NCBI RefSeq assembly: GCF_021491355.1
Contig: NZ_JAKENF010000002.1
Location: 186,001 to 250,000, forward strand
Direction of reading: 5' to 3'
Source: Alitabrizicola rongguiensis
GTDB lineage: Bacteria > Pseudomonadota > Alphaproteobacteria > Rhodobacterales > Rhodobacteraceae
Length of the DNA stretch: 64,000 nt
Made by a program: the position numbers and the translations under genes. Positions 29,014 to 36,340 of this stretch are shown here, in pieces. Below the pieces are notes generated by a model, which was given only the letters and a program-made list of their open reading frames with translations, made no database searches and had not been told where the DNA came from. Numbering within the stretch: position 1 is the stretch's first letter; each line of letters begins with the position of its first letter.

Positions 29014-29481
29014 TCACGGACGCGCCGGGTTTCCCTTGACAGTCACTCCCGGCGGGACGTCGCGCGTAACGACTGATCCAGCACCGATCATGGCACCTCG
29101 CCCGATCGTAATTCCTGGTAGAAGGACCGCACCTGCGCCGATGGATGCACCTTCCTGAACGACAGTCTTCTCGAATGGTCGGGAGTAGTCCTTGCTGCGG
29201 GGATAGCGATCATTGCTGAACGTGACGTTCGGACCGATGAACACATCGTCTTCTATGACGATACCGTCCCAGAGTTGAACCCCGCACTTGATCGTCACCC
29301 GATTGCCGATAATGACGTCGTTCTCAATGAAGCAGTGCGAACAGACGTTGACCCCCGCCCCAATCCTTGCGCCGGCAAGAACAACAACAAACTGCCAGAT
29401 CCGGGTGCCTTCTCCGACAACCGCCGTGGCAACATCTGCTGAAGGATGGATGAAAGCCGGTTTGCCCAAGCTTTGCGTCAT
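29014..29481 (-). CDS. fdtC: dTDP-3-amino-3,6-dideoxyhexose N-acetyltransferase (FdtC-like)
   Basis: A 155-residue left-handed beta-helix acyltransferase. Hexapeptide-type turns run through the protein (IWQFVVVLAGARIGAGVNVCSHCFIENDVIIGN, VFIGPNVTFSNDRYPRS, GASIGAGAVLLPGITIGRG, VVTRDVPPGVTVKGNPA). These phrases are those of FdtC/WbbJ-like enzymes that acetylate the 3-amino group of a dTDP-sugar. With fdtA and fdtB in the same strand series this would finish dTDP-Fuc3NAc or dTDP-Qui3NAc. The ATG at 29481 has GAGGAC upstream. The C-terminus stops right after GNPARP, slightly shorter than many relatives. Confidence 0.82.
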   Translation of the reverse strand: MTQSLGKPAFIHPSADVATAVVGEGTRIWQFVVVLAGARIGAGVNVCSHCFIENDVIIGNRVTIKCGVQLWDGIVIEDDVFIGPNVTFSNDRYPRSKDYSRPFEKTVVQEGASIGAGAVLLPGITIGRGAMIGAGSVVTRDVPPGVTVKGNPARP

Positions 29482-29532
29482 TCGGTTTGTCCTCATGCCT
29501 TTCAACCAAGCGCCGATATCGCGGTTTGAAGG

Positions 29533-31860
29533 TCAGATGTCTACTGACACGCCCTTCATGCGGTAAAAGAATGCGCGCAACCGCCGACGGCCTGGCGTCC
29601 GCCGCCAGAAACGAACTTGCGCCGGACCAAGCTCGGGCACGACCTCTGGCCTTTCCTCCTCCGCTGGAGCAGGGGCTTTCTCCGTGGGAGCAGGGGCTTT
29701 TGGTTCCTCGAAGAACGGTTCCAGGGCCAAGTCATTCAAGCGAAAGCGTGGATAGGGATCCAGCGTTGGAGTATCAAAGTCCATATCCGCGAAGCGCCGA
29801 AGCGAAACCTTCGAGTCATTGTGAGTTTCGAAATATTCCCGCGCAGAGCGCGAGAGATCGGAAAGCCTGGAGGCATCCATCGCAGAAAGCGCGGCAAGGA
29901 AGTCCCCTGGCGTATACCAGTTCGGCTGGTTGGGGTCGGAGAAGTCACCCGCCTCCGGCAAACCGGGCAGGCTGGACCGATGATTAAGGCTGGGAATGCC
30001 ACAACTCATCACCTCGATACCTATCCGCGCCGAACATATCGGGAAGGGCGCAATGAAGACGTCCACCCCCTCTTCAACAAGGCTATGCCCAAAATCCGCG
30101 GCCCAAGGAATGTGGACGAACCGATCTTCGGGAACTCCTGCGTGAGCGAGCCGTTCGACGAAAGTCGCCTTCGCATCGTCCGACAGAGGCCCGTAATGGA
30201 TATGACGCAGATCAAGAGCCTCAAGCGCCTCCGCCACCAGATCAAAGTAGGAATACCGGTAGTCCGACTCGATCTTATAGGCCCTCGCAGCCGCCGAGGC
30301 GGTGGTCAGGATTCCGTTTCGCAAGGGGACGTACGGGTTGGTCGCCAGCCGGTCCGTGAAGAAAGGGGCAAGCAGCGCAAGTCGGGATGCAGGAATTACC
30401 GGTGCAAGCCCGGACGCCTGACTGTTGGTCTTCGTAACAATCGTATCGATACTGCTGGAATGGACCCCGAGGGAAAGACCGTGGTCATAGACAAAGTCGA
30501 ACACGAGTCGACGTGCAAGCCCACGTTGCATAGCTGCAAGGCCCACGACGTCATGATGGGTGATAAACGGATAAAGGCGGTCCGGTGCCAGTTGCTCAAC
30601 AATGTCGATCGCATCTGCTATGCGCTCGACAGTTCCTTTTGAGATGTCAAGCTGCCTGTAAGTAATCTCCGGATCGCCGAAATGGGTAAGGACGATCTCC
30701 TGGTCGGTTGCGATCCGGCCAGTGCTTATGATGTCGACCTTCATCCCGCAATCAAGCAAGCCCCGAACGATTTCCTTTATCTCGCGGAAGATGCCGCCTC
30801 CGTTCGGAACGAAGCCTGATACCAGCAGGACCGCACGGTTCGCGTCGTACTGTCGATCCTTTACGCGGAATCCTTTCCTCTGAAGCAGCGCCTGACCGAT
30901 GGTCTCCATGGTAGCATCGACATCCGGCAACGAATACGTGCCTTGAAAGGCGACGGCGCGGATATCAGGCCTGAAGATCTTGGCCGCGGTCTTCTCACAG
31001 GACTGAGCGAGCGTCTCCAACGGGATGTAGCTTGTCTGAGGTGCGGCTCCGGACTCGACGTGCAGCCGCGCCAGGCTTTCGTTCCACTCTATCCTGGTAG
31101 TCAATGCCTTGGCCTCAGGACGCTCTGGATCGATGACAACCAAGTCCTGAAGGTCGCGCAGGATCGCAATATTCAGTTCCGCCCGGGCAAGTGGTTGCAG
31201 ACTAGACCAAATCCCCTCGCCGTGAATGTTGTAAACACTCATCACTTGCTTCAGCACATAGACCGACTTCCGCCAGCGGAAGGCATGGTAGAAAAAGAAG
31301 GCCGTATCGCCGCGCATCGTGTCGCGCTCGAAGTACTCCGGCAGGCCATCTGGAAGTCGGCGGAACAGATAACTTGACGTATGGCAATAGAACCGTCCAC
31401 GATAGCACCCTGCGTAGTCATACACGACGTCGGCCGAGATGCCCGGAGTGACCCGTACTTGGTTGTCTGGCTGCAGAAACAGCGTGTTGTGACCGACTGC
31501 GAAGCAGTCGCTGCGGGCTTGCAGTATGTCGACTTGGCGCTGCAGTTTATCCCAGTTTGAGAACACGTCATCCGCGTCAAGGATGTGAACATATATTCCT
31601 CTGGCGGCGTTATACGCTCGCCGGACAGAAAACCCCTTACCCCTGTTCACATCATTCTGAAGCACGGTAAGCCGGGCATCGTTTTGCGCGTAGCTGCAAG
31701 CGACTTCAAAAGTGGCATCCGACGAACGGTCATCGACAACAATCACTTCGATCGGAAAGTCGACCTTTTGCAGCAGAACGGACTCGATCGCTCCGGAAAT
31801 ATGCAACTCTTCGTTGAATGCGGGAATGATGACCGAAACGAGCGGGCTCACGGATGTCAT
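29533..31860 (-). CDS. Two-domain glycosyltransferase (GT2 plus GT-B-like) with Pro/Ala/Glu tail
   Basis: A 775-residue protein. Residues ~5-230 form a GT2 domain: PLVSVIIPAFNEELHISGAI, VIVVDDRSSD and the metal motif HILDADDVF. The middle and C-terminal part (about 330-700) resembles a GT-B domain, with VPNGGGIFREI and HSLVEEGVDVFIAPFPICSARIG...EVMSCGIPSLNHRSS near the nucleotide site. A low-complexity segment (EEPKAPAPTEKAPAPAEEE) and a basic end (RRTPGRRRLRAFFYRMKG) follow. It could add two sugars in turn. TGAGGTAACA precedes the ATG at 31860. Acceptor and sugars unknown; located between fdtB/GT2 and fdtC. Confidence 0.78.
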   Translation of the reverse strand: MTSVSPLVSVIIPAFNEELHISGAIESVLLQKVDFPIEVIVVDDRSSDATFEVACSYAQNDARLTVLQNDVNRGKGFSVRRAYNAARGIYVHILDADDVFSNWDKLQRQVDILQARSDCFAVGHNTLFLQPDNQVRVTPGISADVVYDYAGCYRGRFYCHTSSYLFRRLPDGLPEYFERDTMRGDTAFFFYHAFRWRKSVYVLKQVMSVYNIHGEGIWSSLQPLARAELNIAILRDLQDLVVIDPERPEAKALTTRIEWNESLARLHVESGAAPQTSYIPLETLAQSCEKTAAKIFRPDIRAVAFQGTYSLPDVDATMETIGQALLQRKGFRVKDRQYDANRAVLLVSGFVPNGGGIFREIKEIVRGLLDCGMKVDIISTGRIATDQEIVLTHFGDPEITYRQLDISKGTVERIADAIDIVEQLAPDRLYPFITHHDVVGLAAMQRGLARRLVFDFVYDHGLSLGVHSSSIDTIVTKTNSQASGLAPVIPASRLALLAPFFTDRLATNPYVPLRNGILTTASAAARAYKIESDYRYSYFDLVAEALEALDLRHIHYGPLSDDAKATFVERLAHAGVPEDRFVHIPWAADFGHSLVEEGVDVFIAPFPICSARIGIEVMSCGIPSLNHRSSLPGLPEAGDFSDPNQPNWYTPGDFLAALSAMDASRLSDLSRSAREYFETHNDSKVSLRRFADMDFDTPTLDPYPRFRLNDLALEPFFEEPKAPAPTEKAPAPAEEERPEVVPELGPAQVRFWRRTPGRRRLRAFFYRMKGVSVDI

Positions 31861-32149
31861 TGTTACCTCAGGACTTTGCTTAATCCCCAGAGAAATCATC
31901 AAGGGGACGAGGGGCAGGTTTTCTGCGGCCTCTGATCGCGGCCTCCGATGCTGGGTTTGAGGGTATTTGTCAAGCGCGCATCCCCCCCGATTATCGGGTA
32001 TGTCGGGTAATCTGCACAGAAGCCAAGATGGTCTTTGGCTGCGCGCATTCTACTCCAAGCCATGCCGACGTCGCCATCGCATCCATCGGCGTTGTCTTCC
32101 ATCCTATGGAGTTAGGTCCAAAGAAGGGTCGACCGACAATCGCCTTTTT
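31861..32149. other. 289-base gap between two glycosyltransferase genes
   Basis: No gene was recognised. It contains a tandem near-repeat GCGGCCTCTGATC / GCGGCCTCCGATG around 31926-31951 and a C-run (CCCCCCC near 31983). It may hold a promoter for the downstream minus-strand glycosyltransferase, but no clear -35/-10 pair was found. Confidence 0.4.
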
Positions 32150-33121
32150 TCATTGAACGCGGCCGAGGTCGGCAGTCCGCAGTTCGCGATAACCTCTTCT
32201 GAACCTGCGGTTAATGCGCCTGTACTTCAGATAGGCGGTGATCGGGTTGCGGCGCAGGTGTCTCGCGAACACAGCGAAGGAACAGGACAGGGCATCATGA
32301 TCCGTCACCACGGCAGCCAATTGCTTCTCCATTTCGGCGACGAGGCCTTCTGCATTCGCCACCTCCACGCGCCGTGCATCCGCGATGCGTTGTGTCAACG
32401 TTGCGCGTTCACGAATCAGGCTTCTGATACGGGCAAGACGGTAACTGTCAAAATCGACATGGGCAGCATCGAAGGTGCTGAGGCCCATCCCCACGCGATA
32501 CCTAACCAGTGCCTCGGGGACGAAAGCTACTCTATTCAAGAGCGCCGCACGAAATCCGAGGATCAGGTCTTCATAGCAATCGCGAATGGGCAGCGGACCG
32601 AAAGTGTCAAAAAGAGCGCGTCGCCATGCTCCTGTTGCTCCAATGTACAGACTCATGGAGAGGGAACTGCCCGACAACGTCCAGTCTCTGATTAAGAGAA
32701 TACCGGGCCGGATGGCGCGGTCGAAGGTCTCGGTGTCAGCCGCATCGCCGATCGGCACCACGTCGGAATGTGCCAGTAACGCACCGGTTCGCGCGAACAC
32801 CTCGCATAGCGTCTGGGCACGATGAGGAAACGATAAGTCGTCGGCCGCGGCAATGATTACGGGATCCCCCGAGGTCAACTCCATTACACGGTTGATATGT
32901 GCGCAAATCCCGAGGTTTGCGGAGTTGCGATTGATCGATACACGGTGAGGACCAGCATATCCCGCTACGGCGGCTTCGATCCGAGCAAATGTACCATCCG
33001 TAGAGGCATCGTCGGAAATCAGAATCTCGAGCGGCTCTCCAACCTGCGCAAGAACTGCCCTCACGGCTCCTTCGACAAAAGCCTGCTGATTGTAGGCCAG
33101 AAGCACAAAGGTGGCCGTCAT
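32150..33121 (-). CDS. Glycosyltransferase family 2 with C-terminal helical extension
   Basis: A 323-residue GT2 enzyme. The N-terminal strand TATFVLLAYNQQAFVEGAV, then ILISDDASTDGTF and the DxD-type IIAAADDLSFPHR define the nucleotide-sugar domain; YEDLILGFRAALL is the acceptor-side motif. After about residue 225 the chain is helical and rich in Arg, Glu and Ala (LIRERATLTQRIADARR...AEGLVAEMEKQLAAV), suggesting a coiled coil, then a basic tail with RRNPITAYLKYRRINRRFRRGYREL, likely membrane-surface binding. The ATG at 33121 is the natural start. It lies 88 bases after fdtB. Confidence 0.85.
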   Translation of the reverse strand: MTATFVLLAYNQQAFVEGAVRAVLAQVGEPLEILISDDASTDGTFARIEAAVAGYAGPHRVSINRNSANLGICAHINRVMELTSGDPVIIAAADDLSFPHRAQTLCEVFARTGALLAHSDVVPIGDAADTETFDRAIRPGILLIRDWTLSGSSLSMSLYIGATGAWRRALFDTFGPLPIRDCYEDLILGFRAALLNRVAFVPEALVRYRVGMGLSTFDAAHVDFDSYRLARIRSLIRERATLTQRIADARRVEVANAEGLVAEMEKQLAAVVTDHDALSCSFAVFARHLRRNPITAYLKYRRINRRFRRGYRELRTADLGRVQ

Positions 33122-33209
33122 GATGGTAGCACGCTCCCTCGCTCAAGCCGTACTCCAGAGCGCGACCGCGTGACAACCATCTGATCGCGAAGACGGGCGA
33201 AAGGAAAAC

Positions 33210-34319
33210 TCACAGACCCGCGGCGGCTATCTCATTGACTGCGGCTATGACGGCATCCTGCATCTCGTCCGACATAGCCGGTCCCATGGGCAGACTCAGT
33301 ACCTGCCGCGCCAGTTCCTCCGCTATAGGATAGGAGCCTTCCTCCTTTGCCAACATCGCATAGGCATCCTGACGATGCGGGGGGATTGGGTAATGGATCA
33401 AGGTTGCGATCCCTCGCGCGGTGAGGGCGGCCTGCACTTTCTCCCGGTGCGCACAGCGGACCACACTCAGGTGCCAAACCGGCTCCATGACCTGCGAAAC
33501 CCTCTGGACCTTCATCAAGTCCGCCGGAAGCTCCGCTGTGTAACGCGCCTGAATGGCGCGCCGTCGGTCGTTCCAGGCATCCAGATGCGTCAGTTTCACG
33601 CGCAAAGCCGCGGCATGAATTGGGTCAAGACGGCTATTGTAGCCTTGCACCTCGTTCTTGTACTTCTGCCGGGATCCGTAGTTGCCAAGGAGGCGGACCT
33701 GCGCGGCAAGGTCTGCGTCGTCAGTCGTGATCGCGCCCCCATCGCCAAATGCGCCAAGGTTCTTGCCTGGATAGAAACTCCAGCACACGATATCGCCATG
33801 GGCGCCGATGCGCCGGCCACCATAGCGAGCGCCATGAGCCTGCGCCGCGTCCTCGATCACCCGCAAGCCGTGGCGCTTTGCGATTTCAAGCAAAGGATCC
33901 AGATCCGCCGGAACTCCGTACAGATGTACCGGGATGATGGCACGGGTCTTGCTGGTCAGGGCATCTTCTACGCGACGAGGATCGATCGTGTGAGTTTTTG
34001 GATCTGGCTCGACAGGAACAATCGTTGCCCCGACCTGCGACACGGCGAGCCAGGTTGCGATGAAGGTGTTCGATGGCACGATCACTTCATCACCTGGACC
34101 AATACCCGAGGCACGCAGCGACAGGACAAGCGCATCAAGACCGCTCGCAACGCCGACGCAATGGCGGGCCTCGCAATAGGCCGCGAACTCTGCCTCGAAA
34201 GCCTCAACTTCCGCCCCGAGGATATACCAGCCGGAGTCAAGCACACGAAGAACCGCAGCGTCGATTTCCGGCTTGAGGCTCGCATAGCTGGCACGGACAT
34301 CCAGAAATGGAACGATCAT
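33210..34319 (-). CDS. fdtB: dTDP-3-keto-6-deoxyhexose aminotransferase (FdtB/QdtB type)
   Basis: A PLP-dependent DegT/DnrJ/EryC1-family sugar aminotransferase of 369 residues, expected to put an amino group on C3 of dTDP-3-keto-6-deoxyhexose using glutamate. Visible are the opening VPFLDVRASYASLKPEID, the cofactor contacts EDAAQAHGARY (from Glu156) and the PLP lysine 186 in SFYPGKNLGAFGDGG. The start ATG overlaps the fdtA stop by 4 bases (ATGA), which ties it to the 3,4-ketoisomerase and supports 3-amino rather than 4-amino chemistry. Whether the product is the galacto (Fuc3N) or gluco (Qui3N) form is not decided by the sequence as read. Confidence 0.9.
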   Translation of the reverse strand: MIVPFLDVRASYASLKPEIDAAVLRVLDSGWYILGAEVEAFEAEFAAYCEARHCVGVASGLDALVLSLRASGIGPGDEVIVPSNTFIATWLAVSQVGATIVPVEPDPKTHTIDPRRVEDALTSKTRAIIPVHLYGVPADLDPLLEIAKRHGLRVIEDAAQAHGARYGGRRIGAHGDIVCWSFYPGKNLGAFGDGGAITTDDADLAAQVRLLGNYGSRQKYKNEVQGYNSRLDPIHAAALRVKLTHLDAWNDRRRAIQARYTAELPADLMKVQRVSQVMEPVWHLSVVRCAHREKVQAALTARGIATLIHYPIPPHRQDAYAMLAKEEGSYPIAEELARQVLSLPMGPAMSDEMQDAVIAAVNEIAAAGL

Positions 34320-34753
34320 CTCAATTGTGCTCCCGCCTTCTGGAAGATGTCATAGTCGCGATAGTAGTCGCTCTCGTCATAGTGGTGCGACGCGAGCACA
34401 AGGCAAACCGCGCCGGAAGAGAAATTGTCGAGTTCCCGCCAGACCATTGGGCGGATAATTAGCCCTTGGAATGGCCGGTTCAGCGTGACGCGGACTTCGC
34501 TGAGCCCATCGTCAAGACGCACATCGAAGCTGCCGGAAATCGCGATCAGGAGTTGACTGAGAGCCTTGTGGGCATGTCCGCCTCGCTCCGCACCGGCAGG
34601 AACATCGTAAAGGTAGTACACCCGCTCGATATCGAAATCGATGTGGCTGTTGGCCTCGATGAAGCTCAGGTTTCCTCGAGGATCCGTGATCTTCGGGATA
34701 TCGACGAGCTGGCAACCACGAAAGAAGGTTATTCTGGTTTCCAAACCGGGCAT
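34316..34753 (-). CDS. fdtA: dTDP-4-keto-6-deoxyglucose 3,4-ketoisomerase (FdtA/QdtA type)
   Basis: A 145-residue cupin isomerase that moves the keto group of dTDP-4-keto-6-deoxyglucose from C4 to C3. The signature RGGHAHKALSQLLIAISGSFDV holds the two catalytic histidines (60 and 62); KITDPRGNLSFIEAN and the ending ASHHYDESDYYRDYDIF are also typical. FdtA gives the galacto ketosugar and QdtA the gluco one; these cannot be separated here by eye. The ATG at 34753 has GGTGGAG upstream and drops a 15-residue extension. Its stop overlaps the fdtB start. The substrate comes from RmlB, encoded at 49.3 kb. Confidence 0.9.
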   Translation of the reverse strand: MPGLETRITFFRGCQLVDIPKITDPRGNLSFIEANSHIDFDIERVYYLYDVPAGAERGGHAHKALSQLLIAISGSFDVRLDDGLSEVRVTLNRPFQGLIIRPMVWRELDNFSSGAVCLVLASHHYDESDYYRDYDIFQKAGAQLR

Positions 34754-34799
34754 CGCGCTACTCCACCTTGGCTCCCGAACAAAAACCTCTTCGCACAAG

Positions 34800-34821
34800 C
34801 CCCCATTGGTGGCAACGGGGG
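34800..34821 (-). terminator. Hairpin between manB and fdtA
   Basis: On the minus strand CCCCCGTTG-CCAC-CAATGGGGG folds as a 9-bp stem with one G.U pair and a 4-base loop, 20 bases after the manB stop. On the plus strand that position is an A/C mismatch, so the structure is built for the minus-strand transcript. No immediate T-run; it may attenuate rather than terminate. Confidence 0.5.
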
Positions 34822-34840
34822 TCCTGAGATTGGCTCACGC

Positions 34841-36211
34841 TCAGTCCTCTAGTGCGTCGATGAGCTTGCTGACCTTTGTGGTCAGCATCGCGAGATCGAC
34901 GCCGGCCCTCGCCTCGACGTTCAGCCGCAGCAGCGGCTCTGTGTTCGACCGACGCAGGTTCAGCCGCCATTCACTAAAGGCCAGCGACAGCCCATCCATT
35001 TCGTCCCGCTCGGGCCGTAACGGAGCCAGTGCGGCCTCGACACGCGCGATCGCCGCGCCGGGATCGTCGAGGCGGAAGTTGATCTCGCCGGACGAGGGGA
35101 AGGCTGTCATGCGGTCAGCGACCAGGTCCGACAGGCTGCGCCCTGTGCGGCCCATGAGTTCCGCTACGAGCAGCCACGGGATCATGCCGGAGTCGCAGGA
35201 CATGAAATCGCGGAAGTAATGATGCGCCGACATCTCGCCGCCATAGACCGCGCCGGTGTCGCGCAGGGCCTGCTTGAGAAAGGCATGGCCCGTCCGCGCC
35301 TGCACGGCGATACCCCCTCCCCGCGCGACCACATCGCGGGTGTTCCAGATCACGCGGGGGTCATGGATGATCGTCGCACCCGGTTCCTTGGCGAGAAAGA
35401 CCTCGGCCAGCAGGCCCACGATGTACTCGCCCGGGATGAAGCGGCCCGTATGGTCGAACAGGAAGCAGCGGTCGAAGTCGCCATCCCAGGCAACGCCCAT
35501 ATCTGCGCCAGCTGCCACCACGGCCTCGGCCGTCACGGGCTGGTTTTCCGGCAGAAGCGGGTTCGGGATACCGTTCGGGAAACTGCCGTCGGGCTCGTGA
35601 TGGAGGCGCACAAAGGTTAGCGGTGCATTCCGGGCTTGCAGCGCGGCGGCGATCGCGTCGAAGGTCGGCCCGGCCGCGCCGTTGCCGGCATTGACCAGGA
35701 TGGTCAGCGGCCGCAGCGCTGCGATATCGACAAAGGACAGGACCCGCTCGACATAGGCCGCGCGCGCGCCCTCGGCGGGAACGACGCGGCCGCCCGCGTG
35801 CGACGGCAGCTCAGGCCCTTCTGCCAAAGCCTTTATCGCGGCGAGGCCCGTGGCGGTGTCGAGCGGCGCCGATCCTTTTCGCACCAGCTTCATGCCGTTG
35901 TAATCCATCGGATTGTGCGAGGCCGTCACCTCGATCCCGCCATCCGCGCCGAAATGAGTCACGGCGAAATACATCTCCTCCGTGCCGCACAGGCCGAGGT
36001 CCAGCACCTCGACTCCACCCGCCACCAGCCCCTCGACACAAGCGGCCATCAGGGACTCGGACGAGGCGCGGCAGTCACGGCCGATTACGACCCGCTCTGC
36101 CCCCAGCCCCTCGGCGAAGGCGCGGCCGATGCGACGGGCGATATCCTCGTTCAACTCGGAACCGAGCCGCCCGCGGATGTCATAGGCCTTGAAGCAGGTG
36201 AGAGTGGTCAT
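34841..36211 (-). CDS. manB: Phosphomannomutase / phosphoglucomutase
   Basis: An alpha-D-phosphohexomutase of 456 residues converting mannose-6-phosphate to mannose-1-phosphate (and possibly the glucose pair). The active-site serine is Ser98 in VTASHNPMDYNG; the magnesium loop is DGDFDRC (243-249); the phosphate-binding end is RRSNTEPLLRLNVEA. GGAG precedes the ATG at 36211. It diverges from manC, whose enzyme uses the product to make GDP-mannose, and could also feed glucose-1-phosphate to RmlA. The gene heads the minus-strand series manB-fdtA-fdtB. Confidence 0.92.
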   Translation of the reverse strand: MTTLTCFKAYDIRGRLGSELNEDIARRIGRAFAEGLGAERVVIGRDCRASSESLMAACVEGLVAGGVEVLDLGLCGTEEMYFAVTHFGADGGIEVTASHNPMDYNGMKLVRKGSAPLDTATGLAAIKALAEGPELPSHAGGRVVPAEGARAAYVERVLSFVDIAALRPLTILVNAGNGAAGPTFDAIAAALQARNAPLTFVRLHHEPDGSFPNGIPNPLLPENQPVTAEAVVAAGADMGVAWDGDFDRCFLFDHTGRFIPGEYIVGLLAEVFLAKEPGATIIHDPRVIWNTRDVVARGGGIAVQARTGHAFLKQALRDTGAVYGGEMSAHHYFRDFMSCDSGMIPWLLVAELMGRTGRSLSDLVADRMTAFPSSGEINFRLDDPGAAIARVEAALAPLRPERDEMDGLSLAFSEWRLNLRRSNTEPLLRLNVEARAGVDLAMLTTKVSKLIDALED

Positions 36212-36340
36212 CGACGGCTCCGGTCGCAGACGGGATTTTTCAAGCGGTGACCATGGATCGGCGGTGCGGTCAAGGCGGCTTGTCATCGACGCAGGCTGCG
36301 GCGAAAATCGCGCGTGATCCGCTCGATGGAAAGTGACGAC

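Noticed and set aside
29014-29030. Frameshift truncating the FdtC-like acetyltransferase
   Set aside because: Reading past the stop in either other frame gives no family-like continuation; the protein simply ends a little early after GNPARP.
28686-29158. Short open frames in and around the 28754-29013 gap
   Set aside because: No ribosome-binding site, family feature or neighbour coupling; overlap real genes on one side.
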